Assembly (NCBI RefSeq): GCF_000831645.3
Contig: NZ_CP012559.1
Coordinates: forward strand, 2,666,001 to 2,730,000
Direction: 5' to 3'
Source of the DNA: Companilactobacillus heilongjiangensis
GTDB taxonomy: Bacteria > Bacillota > Bacilli > Lactobacillales > Lactobacillaceae
DNA: 64,000 nucleotides
How positions within the stretch are numbered: the first letter of the stretch is position 1; the number at the start of each line of letters is the position of its first letter. The translations under genes were made by a program, and so were the position numbers. A model generated the notes under the pieces. That model saw only the letters and a list, made by a program, of their open reading frames with translations. It did not search any database and was not told the origin of the DNA. Below are positions 51,448-59,807 of the stretch, piece by piece.

Positions 51448-52359
51448 ATGATGCAACAAAAAAATAATGCTATTTTACATATTGATCATCTACAAAAGAA
51501 TTTTGGTAAATTCCGAGCACTTAAAAATATTACTTTTGATGTATATCCAGGAGAAGTATTTGGATTCATCGGACCTAATGGTGCAGGTAAATCGACTACC
51601 ATTCGTACCTTGCTAGGAATACTACGTGCGTCTGGCGGTACAGCTACGTTATTTGGAAAAGATGTTTATAAGGATTCAGTATCAATTCACAAACGCCTAG
51701 CCTATGTTCCAGGGGATGTCTATCTCTGGCCCAATTTGACGGGTGGGGAAATCATTGATTTATTTCTAAAACTTGGCAATACCAAGCATAACCGTAAGAC
51801 TGACGAAATGATCAAACGATTCCAGCTTGATCCAACCAAAAAGGCACGGACTTACTCAAAAGGTAATCGTCAAAAAGTTGCTTTGATTGCTGCTTTTTCA
51901 ACTGATGCCGATTTTTATATCTTTGATGAGCCTACTTCTGGATTGGATCCATTGAATGAAGAAGTCTTTCAAAAGTCTGTTTTGGAGTTGAAGAAACAAG
52001 GCAAGGCAGTACTTCTTTCCAGTCATATCCTATCTGAAGTTGAAAAGATGTGTGATCGAATTGGTATTATCCGAAGCGGTGAAATCGTAGAAACTGGTTC
52101 ATTATCTGATATGCGCCATCTCACTCGGACTGTTATCCAATTCCAAACTATGGAACCAACACCAGAACTCCAGAATATGAATGGTGTTTACAATGTGACG
52201 CTTGAAGCTAATGGTTTAACAACATTTTCAGTTGATTCCGACAAGTTGAGTTCAGTTATGGATTATCTTGCCGATAGACAAATTGTTTCTTTGCAATCGA
52301 CACCTCCAACACTTGAAGATTTGTTCATGAGATATTACAGCTCAGATGAAGGGAGATAA
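51448..52359 (+). CDS. ABC transporter ATP-binding protein (exporter)
   Basis: 303 residues. Walker A GPNGAGKSTTIRTLL (about 42-56), Q-loop region YVPGDVYLWPNLTGGEI, signature YSKGNRQKVALIAAFS (a degenerate LSGGQ), Walker B ADFYIFDEPTSGLDPL, then a C-terminal extension with SMEDL-like TLEDLFMRYYSSDEG. Typical of drug/ABC-2 exporters with the next gene as membrane partner; the start of that gene is 6 bp after this stop. AAGGGG upstream of ATG. Controlled by the divergent TetR gene. Confidence 0.88.
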   Translation: MMQQKNNAILHIDHLQKNFGKFRALKNITFDVYPGEVFGFIGPNGAGKSTTIRTLLGILRASGGTATLFGKDVYKDSVSIHKRLAYVPGDVYLWPNLTGGEIIDLFLKLGNTKHNRKTDEMIKRFQLDPTKKARTYSKGNRQKVALIAAFSTDADFYIFDEPTSGLDPLNEEVFQKSVLELKKQGKAVLLSSHILSEVEKMCDRIGIIRSGEIVETGSLSDMRHLTRTVIQFQTMEPTPELQNMNGVYNVTLEANGLTTFSVDSDKLSSVMDYLADRQIVSLQSTPPTLEDLFMRYYSSDEGR

Positions 52360-52364
52360 AGGTT

Positions 52365-53987
52365 ATGGAAAGTCGCAACTTTCATCAAACTTGGTTTTTA
52401 ACACGTTTTAGTTTAAAGCGTGACTGGTTAAAACTTGTACTATGGTCAGTAACTTTGATTGTCTTATTTGGAGCGGTTGCTGCTAAGTTCACAGATATTT
52501 ACAGCTCACAATCGTCCATTGATGAAATCGTCAAAACTTTAAAATCTCCATCGATGGTTTCTTTATTCGGTAAATTATCAGGTAGTGCACCATATACCAC
52601 AGCTGATGTATTTGCCGGAGAAATGACTGTCTTTATGGCTATGATGGCCGCAATCATGAACTTCTCAATTATTATCAAAAATACTCGTGGTGAAGAGGAT
52701 TCAGGATTACTAGAAATAATTCAAGCGCATTCAGTTGGAAAGTTATCTAATCTTGCTTCTTCATTGATTGAATTGTTCATAATCAACTTACTTATTGGAT
52801 TGTTCTACAGTATCGGATTACAAGTTGCTAATTTATCAGGAACTGACACTAACGGTAACTTTTTGTTAGGACTTGGTTTAGGAGCTTCTGGATTTATGTT
52901 TGCAGCCATCGCGGCATTTCTTGCTCAACTAGTTGATAACTCACGTTCTGCAACTATTCTGTCGTATATCGTTTTTGGTATTATGTACATCGCTAGAATG
53001 TCGACAGATGTTTCGAATCCCAAAGCAACATGGTTTGTGCCATTTGGTTGGGTGGAAAAGTTCTCAACATACCAAGAAAATAACTGGCTACCTGTTTTTC
53101 TAATGCTTGGCCTATCATTAATCCTCAGTGTAGCGGCGTTATGGGTCAATAATCATCGTGATATTGGTTCTGGTATCATCGCTACTAAACCAGGACGTGC
53201 CAAGGCTTCTGCATTTTTACGTGGACCACTCAGTCTATTTTGGAGACTTAATCGTACATCTATTATCGTTTGGGTAGTTGGACTAATGATTCTTGGTTTC
53301 ACTTACGGATCAATCTTCAATACTATTGGTGATATTCTCAAGACCAATCCTACTATGGCAACGTTATTCGGAGCAGGCGCCATTCACAAAGCTAATATTT
53401 TGATTATTAAACACTTTGTAGCAATTTTGATGATTGTCTTTGGAGTACTTGCTCTTTTCCCTGGTATTCAAATCATCAACTATTTGAAAACTGGTGAAGC
53501 TAAAGGTTACTTGGAATTGATTCATTCAAAACCGGTAAGTCGAAATTATCTATTCACTAGCGTATTGGTGCTTGGTATTTTAACGAGTTTAGCAGCTTTA
53601 TTTGCAGGGATGCTGGGATTGCAATTAGGCGGAGCTTCAGTTATGAAACATCCTATTGAGCTATCAGTATTTATCAAAGCCTTTTATGCCTATATTTCAC
53701 CAGTACTTGTGATATTAGGTTTGTCAGCTTGTGTCGTCGGTTGGTTGCCAAAGATTTCATCATTTGGTTACCTGTATGCTGGATTTGCACTGTTTGTCGG
53801 CTATTTTGGTAAGTTGATTGATCTGCCAAAATGGGTTGGTAAGTTAACGCCATTTGGATATATTCCGAATGTTCCAGTTAATAAACTTGATGCTGGAACA
53901 ATGTGGTGGCAAATTGGAATTGCCGTATTATTAATTATTATTGGTTATATCGGATATCATGTACGTGATTTGAAGAGTGATAATTAA
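52365..53987 (+). CDS. ABC-2 type permease (polyketide-exporter-like)
   Basis: 540 residues, about 12 transmembrane helices in two similar halves: the first half begins FHQTWFLTRFSLKRDWLKLVLWSV and the second GPLSLFWRLNRTSIIVWVVGLM. DVFAGEMTVFMAMMAAIMNFSIIIKNTRGEEDSGLLEII is the conserved cytosolic coupling region, with a second copy at YLKTGEAKGYLELIHSKPVSR. These match the large two-lobed exporters annotated as exporters of polyketide antibiotics. Forms a complex with the preceding ATPase. GGGAGATAAAGG upstream of ATG. Confidence 0.86.
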   Translation: MESRNFHQTWFLTRFSLKRDWLKLVLWSVTLIVLFGAVAAKFTDIYSSQSSIDEIVKTLKSPSMVSLFGKLSGSAPYTTADVFAGEMTVFMAMMAAIMNFSIIIKNTRGEEDSGLLEIIQAHSVGKLSNLASSLIELFIINLLIGLFYSIGLQVANLSGTDTNGNFLLGLGLGASGFMFAAIAAFLAQLVDNSRSATILSYIVFGIMYIARMSTDVSNPKATWFVPFGWVEKFSTYQENNWLPVFLMLGLSLILSVAALWVNNHRDIGSGIIATKPGRAKASAFLRGPLSLFWRLNRTSIIVWVVGLMILGFTYGSIFNTIGDILKTNPTMATLFGAGAIHKANILIIKHFVAILMIVFGVLALFPGIQIINYLKTGEAKGYLELIHSKPVSRNYLFTSVLVLGILTSLAALFAGMLGLQLGGASVMKHPIELSVFIKAFYAYISPVLVILGLSACVVGWLPKISSFGYLYAGFALFVGYFGKLIDLPKWVGKLTPFGYIPNVPVNKLDAGTMWWQIGIAVLLIIIGYIGYHVRDLKSDN

Positions 53988-54042
53988 ATATGCCGTCTCC
54001 AGAGCTGGGAAATATTCTCAAGCTCTTCCGACTGATTAATCG
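53988..54042 (+). repeat. Minimal family A derivative A14 (both ends, no core)
   Basis: GCCGTCTCCAGAGCTGGGAAATATTCTCAAGCT is joined directly to CTTCCGACTGATTAATCG. The left arm and the right tip are fused at an AGCTCT-type microhomology, removing the right arm and the entire core. The right flank (TTGTTAATTGAATATAAA) matches that of A12. Confidence 0.82.
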
Positions 54043-54177
54043 TTGTTAATTGAATATAAAAGTATTTAACCGATAAATAGTAACCTAAAATTTTCTGTCA
54101 AAAAAATGTAGCAGAGCTTTACGGTTATACTTTTCACTACTAATGGGCATTTCTTATGGTTAAAGTGCTAAAAATAA

Positions 54178-54340
54178 GGGATGTGACATAACTCTTCTTG
54201 TCTTAAATATGCAGCATAAACGTGCAACAAAACATAGCTTTTTCCGCTTAAAACAAAAAATACTAGCAATCCAAAATCGGATTACTAGTATTTTTTGCCT
54301 TAGTGCTCGAAAGCTGACCATGTTTTGTCACACTCTCTAA
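54178..54340 (-). repeat. Family B terminator-box repeat, copy 6 (full length)
   Basis: Reverse orientation of copy 5. Ends GGGATGTGACATAACTC and ..GTTTTGTCACACTC; hairpin ATACTAGCAATCC/GGATTACTAGTAT. The tips TGTGACA and TGTCACA are inverted repeats. It lies between the convergent permease and acetyltransferase genes and should terminate both. Confidence 0.82.
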
Positions 54341-54343
54341 AAC

Positions 54344-54871
54344 TTAAATCGCAACTTCCATAACTAAATCGTGTTCAGCCTGACCAGCCAATGTGAAAGG
54401 TTGCTTTTCGATAGTTTTGAATCCAAATTGATTATAGAAATGCAGAATTGAAGAATCATGTTCCCAAACGCTGCTCCAGATGACTTTTTTATTGAATTTA
54501 TGGGCTTTCTTGACTGCAAGATCTAGCAGTTTCTTTTCCAAGCCGATATATTGAAAACCATGACGGATATAAATACGGTCGATTTCCAAAGCGTCTTGTC
54601 CCATATTTTGTGACTGAGCATCATTGATATTCAATTTCAAATAGCCAGCTAACTTGTGGTTGTAATAAATGAAATAAAAGAATGATTGGGAATTAATAAT
54701 TTCACTGGCCAATTGACCATAATTATAATTTTTATTGGTGTAATCTGGAAATTCGTCAGTTTGATTATTTCTGAAGGTATCATTGAATGTTTCAACACTC
54801 AAACGGTGCAATTTTGGTAGATCAGAAGAGTCTACTTCTTTGATGTCGATTGGTAAGGTGAAAATTTTCAT
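54344..54871 (-). CDS. GNAT acetyltransferase
   Basis: 175 residues from the ATG at 54871 (TAGGAG eight bases upstream). GNAT features: SSDLPKLHRLSVETFNDTF (first helices), SFFYFIYYNHKLAGYLKLNI (beta 2-4), LEIDRIYIRHGFQYIGLEKKLLDLAVKKA (the acetyl-CoA-binding loop is degenerate, RHGFQYIGL in place of QxxGxG/A) and VWEHDSSILHFYNQFGFKTI. Substrate unknown; related proteins include spermidine acetyltransferase-like enzymes. Follows the next acetyltransferase gene on the same strand by 11 bp, so the two are an operon. Confidence 0.82.
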   Translation of the reverse strand: MKIFTLPIDIKEVDSSDLPKLHRLSVETFNDTFRNNQTDEFPDYTNKNYNYGQLASEIINSQSFFYFIYYNHKLAGYLKLNINDAQSQNMGQDALEIDRIYIRHGFQYIGLEKKLLDLAVKKAHKFNKKVIWSSVWEHDSSILHFYNQFGFKTIEKQPFTLAGQAEHDLVMEVAI

Positions 54872-54882
54872 AAAAATCACTC

Positions 54883-55317
54883 CTAATTAAATGTTAATAG
54901 CATATCCAAGTGAGGGATGTTGTCTTCTAAGTACACATCGGAAATAGCTTTGAAGCCGAAACTTCCATAGAATTCTTGTAAGTAGGCTTGAGCTTGGATT
55001 TGAATTGGTTGTTTAGGGAAGCGTCGTTTGATCTCGTCAATAGTAGCCTGAACAATTTTTGTGCCTAATCCGGCCTTACGAAACTTCTCAACTACTAATA
55101 CACGACCGAAAGTAATATGGTCGCCTTTATCTATAATGCGCGTGTAGGCTTCTAATTCGCCATTCTCGACTAGGCAGACGTTTAGGTCATTGTAATCATC
55201 CTCATCAACTTCCTGATAGGGACAATTTTGCTCGACAACGAATACTTTTACACGCGCTTTCAAAATATCAATTAATTCTTTAGGACTAAGTTCATTTGTG
55301 CTTTTGACGATAATCAT
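54883..55317 (-). CDS. ElaA-type GNAT acetyltransferase
   Basis: 144 residues. N-terminal LSPKELIDILKARVKVFVVEQNCPYQEVDEDDYNDLNVCLVENGE is the ElaA signature (R-x-x-VFVVEQ-x-PY-x-E-D). ITFGRVLVVEKFRKAGLGTKIVQ carries the acetyl-CoA loop RKAGLG. First gene of the two-acetyltransferase operon; TCGGAGG upstream of ATG. Upstream lies a 26-bp palindrome over the promoter. Confidence 0.87.
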   Translation of the reverse strand: MIIVKSTNELSPKELIDILKARVKVFVVEQNCPYQEVDEDDYNDLNVCLVENGELEAYTRIIDKGDHITFGRVLVVEKFRKAGLGTKIVQATIDEIKRRFPKQPIQIQAQAYLQEFYGSFGFKAISDVYLEDNIPHLDMLLTFN

Positions 55318-55360
55318 AAGCGACCTCCGATTAAATAATTATTGTTGACTATAATAAAAC

Positions 55361-55386
55361 TTTATTGTTGCAAATGCAACAATAAA
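55361..55386. promoter_or_regulatory. 26-bp perfect palindrome over the acetyltransferase promoter
   Basis: TTTATTGTTGCA-AA-TGCAACAATAAA. On the minus strand it contains TTGCAT as a -35 with TATTAT 17 bp further, so a repressor bound here would block the acetyltransferase operon. Confidence 0.6.
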
Positions 55387-55482
55387 TTAAAAATGCTTTG
55401 TGAACTCGGGATTGAATTAACTCTCTCATTAATATAGGATAAAAGGGTGTGAAACATGTGTTTCACGAGTGGAGGTATGTCA

Positions 55483-56208
55483 ATGAAACCGGAAGAATTT
55501 TTTGAGGCTCTAGCCCAAAAGGGTATTGCTTTGAACGCGACTCAAAAGGAACAGTTTGCAACTTATTTTCACGAATTGGTTGAGACTAACAAGGTCATGA
55601 ATTTGACTTCTATTACTGATGAGGAACAAGTTTATTTAAAACATTTTTATGATTCAATCGTCTTAGGATTCGTTGATGAAAAATTGTTAAGCGAAGAACT
55701 AACTTTATGTGACGTCGGATCAGGAGCTGGTTTTCCATCATTACCATTGAAAATCATCAATCCTAAATTGAAGATTACCATCGTTGATTCTTTGAATAAG
55801 AGAATTAAATTCTTGGACACTTTAGTAAATAAATTGAACTTGGATAAAGTCAATTTGGTTCACGGACGTGCCGAAGAAGTTGGTAAAAATCCACAATTTA
55901 GAGAATCATTCGACGTTGTAACAGCACGTGCAGTTGCAGCAATGAATGTTTTGACAGAATTCTGTTTGCCACTAGTTAAAGTTGGTGGACAATTTGTTGC
56001 CATGAAATCTGAAAAAGCACCTGAAGAATTGGAAACAGCTAAGTTTGCAATCAAGTTACTTGGTGGAGAGATTAAACAACAAGAGTCAGTCGAGCTACCA
56101 AATGATGCCGGAATACGTAATTTTATCTTTGTTGGTAAAGTTGCTAAGACACCAAAAAAATATCCTCGTAAACCAGGAACACCTGCTAAAAAACCACTCG
56201 TGAAATAA
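55483..56208 (+). CDS. rsmG: 16S rRNA (guanine-527-N7) methyltransferase
   Basis: 241 residues from the ATG at 55483, seven to eight bases after GTGGAGG; two earlier in-frame ATGs are less well placed. Uses SAM to methylate G527 of 16S rRNA. Motifs: MNLTSITDEEQVYLKHFYDSI, SAM loop LCDVGSGAGFPSLPLKI (about 69-85), ITIVDSLNKRIKFLDTL and FDVVTARAVAAMNVL. The C-terminal Lys/Pro-rich tail (KTPKKYPRKPGTPAKKP) is common in Firmicutes. Next to parAB, as usual near oriC. Confidence 0.94.
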   Translation: MKPEEFFEALAQKGIALNATQKEQFATYFHELVETNKVMNLTSITDEEQVYLKHFYDSIVLGFVDEKLLSEELTLCDVGSGAGFPSLPLKIINPKLKITIVDSLNKRIKFLDTLVNKLNLDKVNLVHGRAEEVGKNPQFRESFDVVTARAVAAMNVLTEFCLPLVKVGGQFVAMKSEKAPEELETAKFAIKLLGGEIKQQESVELPNDAGIRNFIFVGKVAKTPKKYPRKPGTPAKKPLVK

Positions 56209-56217
56209 ATTTTCTAT

Positions 56218-56395
56218 GAAATGATGCCGCCGGAAGTCGTTAGTAATATAGCCACTATGGGACCGGCTCGACCCTTGATTTTGAGCCGAAAGCCGTGTCT
56301 CAAAAGTCGTCCTGTGGTGTTTAACAGCTAAAGCTGTTAAACCACCTCCACAGCAGTCTATATTACTAACGACCACCGGCTAGGGTATTTTTATG
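56218..56395 (+). repeat. Family A structured element A15 (type II, small deletion)
   Basis: Arms of 16 perfect bp: 56236-56251 (GTCGTTAGTAATATAG) with 56358-56373, tips GCCGCCGG/CCGGC. The first core hairpin is gone: about 18 bases are missing between two CTCGA repeats compared with A17. The central hairpin is GTGG..TTTAACAGCT/AGCTGTTAAACCAC. Confidence 0.88.
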
Positions 56396-56496
56396 CTTAT
56401 GGGTCATTAATATAACTAAGACTGAAAATATATAATATGATTAAACTCGAATTCGGATGAATTATTTTTAATTAATTCAATACCTTGAGTGACGAA

Positions 56497-56680
56497 AGAG
56501 GCGGAAGAGTTGAGTGTATTCACCAGCTGTGTGTGTGGCGTTATGGCTTCAGCCATTACACCACCGGGCGAGTTTGGAGACTTACCGGTCTTTGGTAAGG
56601 CTTCAAACCGAGGTCTGAGACCGAACTTTGGCTCAGGCCGGTCCGCATAGCAGGTGAATACACTCAACTCTGGAGCTAAA
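56497..56680 (-). repeat. Family A structured element A16 (type I)
   Basis: Arms of 19 perfect bp: 56506-56524 (AGAGTTGAGTGTATTCACC) with 56653-56671. The first core hairpin is CTGAGCC..GGTCTCAG where others have CCGAGCC..GGTCTCGA, a compensatory change. Orientation minus, converging on A15. Both fill the 577-bp gap between rsmG and parA; the last 100 bp before parA are AT-rich. Confidence 0.9.
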
Positions 56681-56785
56681 AAAATGATAAAATTATATAG
56701 TTATGGCAAAAGCGCCAAAAAAGTGATTACCATAGATAAATATTTTGTGAAGTTGTTCTGCAATTTCTAGAGATAGGGGAATAAA

Positions 56786-57562
56786 ATGGCACGAAAAATA
56801 TCTGTTGCAAATCAAAAAGGTGGTGTCGGAAAAACCACAACCACCATCAATTTGGGAGCATGTTTAACTGATTTGGGTCAAAAGGTATTGATCATCGATA
56901 CTGACCCGCAAGGAAATGCCACCAGTGGATTAGGTATTAAGAAAGCCAATGTTGAAAAAGATGTTTACGATGTTTTAGTAAATGAATATCCGCTTAAAAA
57001 GACGATTATTCATACTGAACATAAAAATCTTGATATTGTTCCCGCAACAATTCAATTGGCCGGTGCAGAGATGGAATTAACTTCAATGATGGCGCGTGAA
57101 ACTCGTTTGCGTGCTGGGATTGAAGAAGTCGATTCAGATTACGATATTATCTTGATCGACTGCCCACCTTCATTAGGACAACTTTCAACCAACGCTTTTA
57201 CAGCAAGTGATTCCATCATTATTCCAGTTCAAAGCGAATACTATGCGCTGGAAGGTTTGAGTCAATTGTTGAACACGATTCGTCTGGTTCAAAAACATTT
57301 CAATACTAACTTGGCTATCGAAGGCGTTTTGATTACCATGCTCGATGTCAGAACTAATTTGGGCGCACAAGTTGTCGACGAAGTTAAATCATATTTCGGC
57401 GATTCAGTATATAAAACCATCGTTCCTAGAAATACACGATTAGCGGAAGCACCAAGTTATGGCCAACCTATCGTTGACTATGACGGAAAGTCAAAGGGGG
57501 CTAAAGCTTATCGTGATCTTGCTAAGGAGGTGTTAAAGCGTAATGGCATCAAGCAAAAATAA
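56786..57562 (+). CDS. parA: Chromosome-partitioning ATPase ParA/Soj
   Basis: 258 residues. Deviant Walker A KGGVGKTTTTINLG (about 9-22), Walker A' IDTDPQGNATSG, Walker B ILIDCPPSLG, and the C-terminal RLAEAPSYGQPIVDYDGKSKGAKAYRDLAKEVL typical of chromosomal Soj. Works with ParB at parS near the origin in chromosome segregation and DnaA control. GAGATAGGGG upstream of ATG. The stop lies 20 bases inside parB, so the genes are coupled. Confidence 0.95.
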   Translation: MARKISVANQKGGVGKTTTTINLGACLTDLGQKVLIIDTDPQGNATSGLGIKKANVEKDVYDVLVNEYPLKKTIIHTEHKNLDIVPATIQLAGAEMELTSMMARETRLRAGIEEVDSDYDIILIDCPPSLGQLSTNAFTASDSIIIPVQSEYYALEGLSQLLNTIRLVQKHFNTNLAIEGVLITMLDVRTNLGAQVVDEVKSYFGDSVYKTIVPRNTRLAEAPSYGQPIVDYDGKSKGAKAYRDLAKEVLKRNGIKQK

Positions 57563-58412
57563 AAAGGGCTTAGGTAGAGGAATCGACGCGATTTTCTCTG
57601 AATTCGAAGCTATTGATGAAAATAGTGAGACAGTTGTTGATCTTTCCATCGATGACATTCGTCCTAACCCATACCAACCTAGAAAAACTTTTGACGAGCA
57701 TGCGCTAAATGAACTGGCTCGTTCGATTGAACAAAATGGTGTTTTCCAACCAATTATTGTTCGTGAAAGTGTCAATGGTTTTGAGATCATTGCTGGTGAA
57801 AGACGTTTCCGTGCAAGTAAAATTGCCAAAAAGACTACTATTCCTGCTATCGTTCGTCCGTTGAGCGAATCAGGGATGATGGAAATTGCTGTTTTGGAAA
57901 ACTTGCAGCGTGAAGATTTAACACCATTGGAAGAGGCTGACGCATATCAAACTTTGATTACGAAGCTGAATCTGACCCAAGAACAAGTGTCTCAACGCCT
58001 TGGCAAGAGTCGCCCTTACATCGCTAACTACTTGCGACTATTGAATTTGCCCGATGCAACTAAGAAATTAGTTCAAAATGGTGAACTTTCAATGGGACAA
58101 GCTAGAACATTGCTCAGTTTGAAGGATAAAGATCAAATTGATAAACTTGCTAAACGTGCGGTCAGCGAAGATTTAACTGTTCGTCAATTGGAACAGTTAG
58201 CTACTGAATCAAAACATGACAGCAAGAAGAAAAAGAAAGTTGCTGAGAAGTCACCTTACATCAAAGCGACCGAAGAAAAATTGGTTGAACGTTTCGACAC
58301 AGCCGTTGCGGTTAAAGAAACTCGTAGCGGTCATGGAAAACTGGAAATCGATTTTACGAATACGGAAGATTTAAACCGTATTTTAGACATATTAGGAATC
58401 CATTTAGATTAG
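57543..58412 (+). CDS. parB: Chromosome-partitioning protein ParB/Spo0J
   Basis: 289 residues. N-terminal GLGRGIDAIFSEFE opening, the CTP-binding domain with RPNPYQPRKTFDEHALNELARSIEQNG and GERRFRASKIAKKTTIPAI, and the helix-turn-helix LTQEQVSQRLGKSRPYIANYLRLLNLP. A linker and C-terminal dimerisation domain end DFTNTEDLNRILDILGI. ATG 13 bases after AAGGAGG, a longish spacing, overlapping parA. A CTP-dependent DNA clamp loading at parS. No consensus parS is seen in the window. Confidence 0.94.
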   Translation: MASSKNKKGLGRGIDAIFSEFEAIDENSETVVDLSIDDIRPNPYQPRKTFDEHALNELARSIEQNGVFQPIIVRESVNGFEIIAGERRFRASKIAKKTTIPAIVRPLSESGMMEIAVLENLQREDLTPLEEADAYQTLITKLNLTQEQVSQRLGKSRPYIANYLRLLNLPDATKKLVQNGELSMGQARTLLSLKDKDQIDKLAKRAVSEDLTVRQLEQLATESKHDSKKKKKVAEKSPYIKATEEKLVERFDTAVAVKETRSGHGKLEIDFTNTEDLNRILDILGIHLD

Positions 58413-58421
58413 AGGAATTGT

Positions 58422-58685
58422 ATGTTTAAACTTGGAGATATTATCGTAATGAAAAAGCCCCATGCATGTGGGGAAAATCGCTGGGAAGTTATTCGCTTAG
58501 GTGCGGATATTAAAGTTAAATGCTTAGGTTGTGGACATATTGTTATGATTCCACGAGCTGAATTCAAGAAGAAATTCAAGAAAGTTTTAACTCAAGCTGA
58601 CCAGGTCAAACCTGAAAATGAAGAACATTATTTGAAACAAAATCAATTAATGCCATCAAATTTTATTAAAAGAAATGAGGAATAA
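58422..58685 (+). CDS. DUF951 family protein
   Basis: 87 residues. Landmarks GDIIVMKKPHACGENRWEVIRLGADIKVKCLGCGHIVMIPRAEFKKKFKKVL, with a CxxC (KCLGCGH) suggesting a small OB/SH3-like fold with a zinc-type turn. Common between parB and ychF in Firmicutes; function unknown. Starts 9 bp after parB and ends 3 bp before ychF, so it belongs to the parAB-ychF transcription unit. Confidence 0.9.
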   Translation: MFKLGDIIVMKKPHACGENRWEVIRLGADIKVKCLGCGHIVMIPRAEFKKKFKKVLTQADQVKPENEEHYLKQNQLMPSNFIKRNEE

Positions 58686-58688
58686 CTA

Positions 58689-59792
58689 ATGGCTCTAACT
58701 GCCGGAATCGTCGGACTACCCAATGTTGGTAAGTCAACTTTATTTAATGCTATTACAAAAGCTGGTGCAGAAATGGCCAACTATCCTTTCGCTACTATTG
58801 ATCCTAACGTTGGAATGGTTGAAGTACCGGATAAACGTCTATCAAGAATCGACTCATTGATTCCTGCTAAAAAATTAATTCACACAACTTTCGAATTTAC
58901 TGATATCGCTGGTATCGTTAAAGGTGCTAGTAAAGGTGAAGGACTTGGTAACAAGTTCTTGGAAAATATTCGTCAAGTTGATGCCATTATCCACGTTGTT
59001 CGTGCTTTTGATGACGATGATATTACTAGTGTTACAGGTACAGTTGACCCACTAGACGATATTGAAACAATTAATCTTGAACTTGGTTTAGCCGATCTTG
59101 ACAGTGTCAACAAGCGTTATACACGTGTTGAAAAAGCTGCTAAGAGTGCTAAAGATAAAGAAGCTCAAGCTGAATTTGCTGTACTTGAAAAGATCAAACC
59201 AGTCCTTGAAGAAGGCGGCTCAGTTAGATCAATCGACTTTGATGAAGATGAAGAAAAAATCGTTAAAGGTTTGTTCTTGTTAACATCAAAACCTGTTTTG
59301 TACGTAGCTAACATTGCTGAAGATGACATGGCTGATCCAGAAGCTTCGAAGTATTACAAAGTCATTGAAGATTATGCTAAAAAGGAAAACGCTCAAGTTA
59401 TCGGAGTTTCAGCTAAGACTGAAGAAGAAATTGCTGAATTGGATGATGACGAAAGAAAAGAATTCCTTGAAGCTGAAGGCGTTACAGAATCTGGTCTTGA
59501 TAAGTTGATCAGAGCCAGTTACAAGCTATTAGGCCTAAGAACATTCTTTACCGCCGGTGGTAAGGAAACACGTGCTTGGACATTCCATGAAGGTATGAAA
59601 GCACCACAAGTTGCAGGTATTATTCACTCTGACTTTGAACGTGGATTCATTCGTGCTGAAGTTATGGCATACAGTGATCTAGACGAATTAGGTAGTGAAA
59701 AAGCTGTCAAAGAAGCCGGTAAATTACGTGTTGAAGGTAAGGATTACGAAGTTCAAGACGGTGATATCATCGAATTCCGCTTCAATGTCTAA
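58689..59792 (+). CDS. ychF: Redox-regulated ATPase YchF/OLA1
   Basis: 367 residues. OBG-family G-protein fold that prefers ATP: G1 GLPNVGKSTLFNAIT (7-21), G2/switch YPFATIDPNVGMVEVPD, G3 DIAGIVKGASKGEGLGNKFL, an altered G4 (YVANIAEDDM instead of NKxD), a coiled-coil insert, and a C-terminal TGS domain (TRAWTFHEGMKAPQVAGIIHSDFERGFIRAEVMAY). Ribosome-associated, involved in stress adaptation. AAATGAGGAAT upstream. Same transcription unit as parAB. Confidence 0.95.
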   Translation: MALTAGIVGLPNVGKSTLFNAITKAGAEMANYPFATIDPNVGMVEVPDKRLSRIDSLIPAKKLIHTTFEFTDIAGIVKGASKGEGLGNKFLENIRQVDAIIHVVRAFDDDDITSVTGTVDPLDDIETINLELGLADLDSVNKRYTRVEKAAKSAKDKEAQAEFAVLEKIKPVLEEGGSVRSIDFDEDEEKIVKGLFLLTSKPVLYVANIAEDDMADPEASKYYKVIEDYAKKENAQVIGVSAKTEEEIAELDDDERKEFLEAEGVTESGLDKLIRASYKLLGLRTFFTAGGKETRAWTFHEGMKAPQVAGIIHSDFERGFIRAEVMAYSDLDELGSEKAVKEAGKLRVEGKDYEVQDGDIIEFRFNV

Positions 59793-59807
59793 ATCAGGGG
59801 GAGTAAA

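Noticed and set aside
56416..56667. Open frames of 60-110 codons running through family A elements
   Set aside because: Frames differ between copies, contain indels relative to each other and lack ribosome binding sites; they reflect the stop-poor, GC-richer repeat, not genes.
57543..58412. Canonical parS site inside or near parB
   Set aside because: No 16-bp match to TGTTTCACGTGAAACA was found; the nearest similarities (57760s and 55459) match only half.
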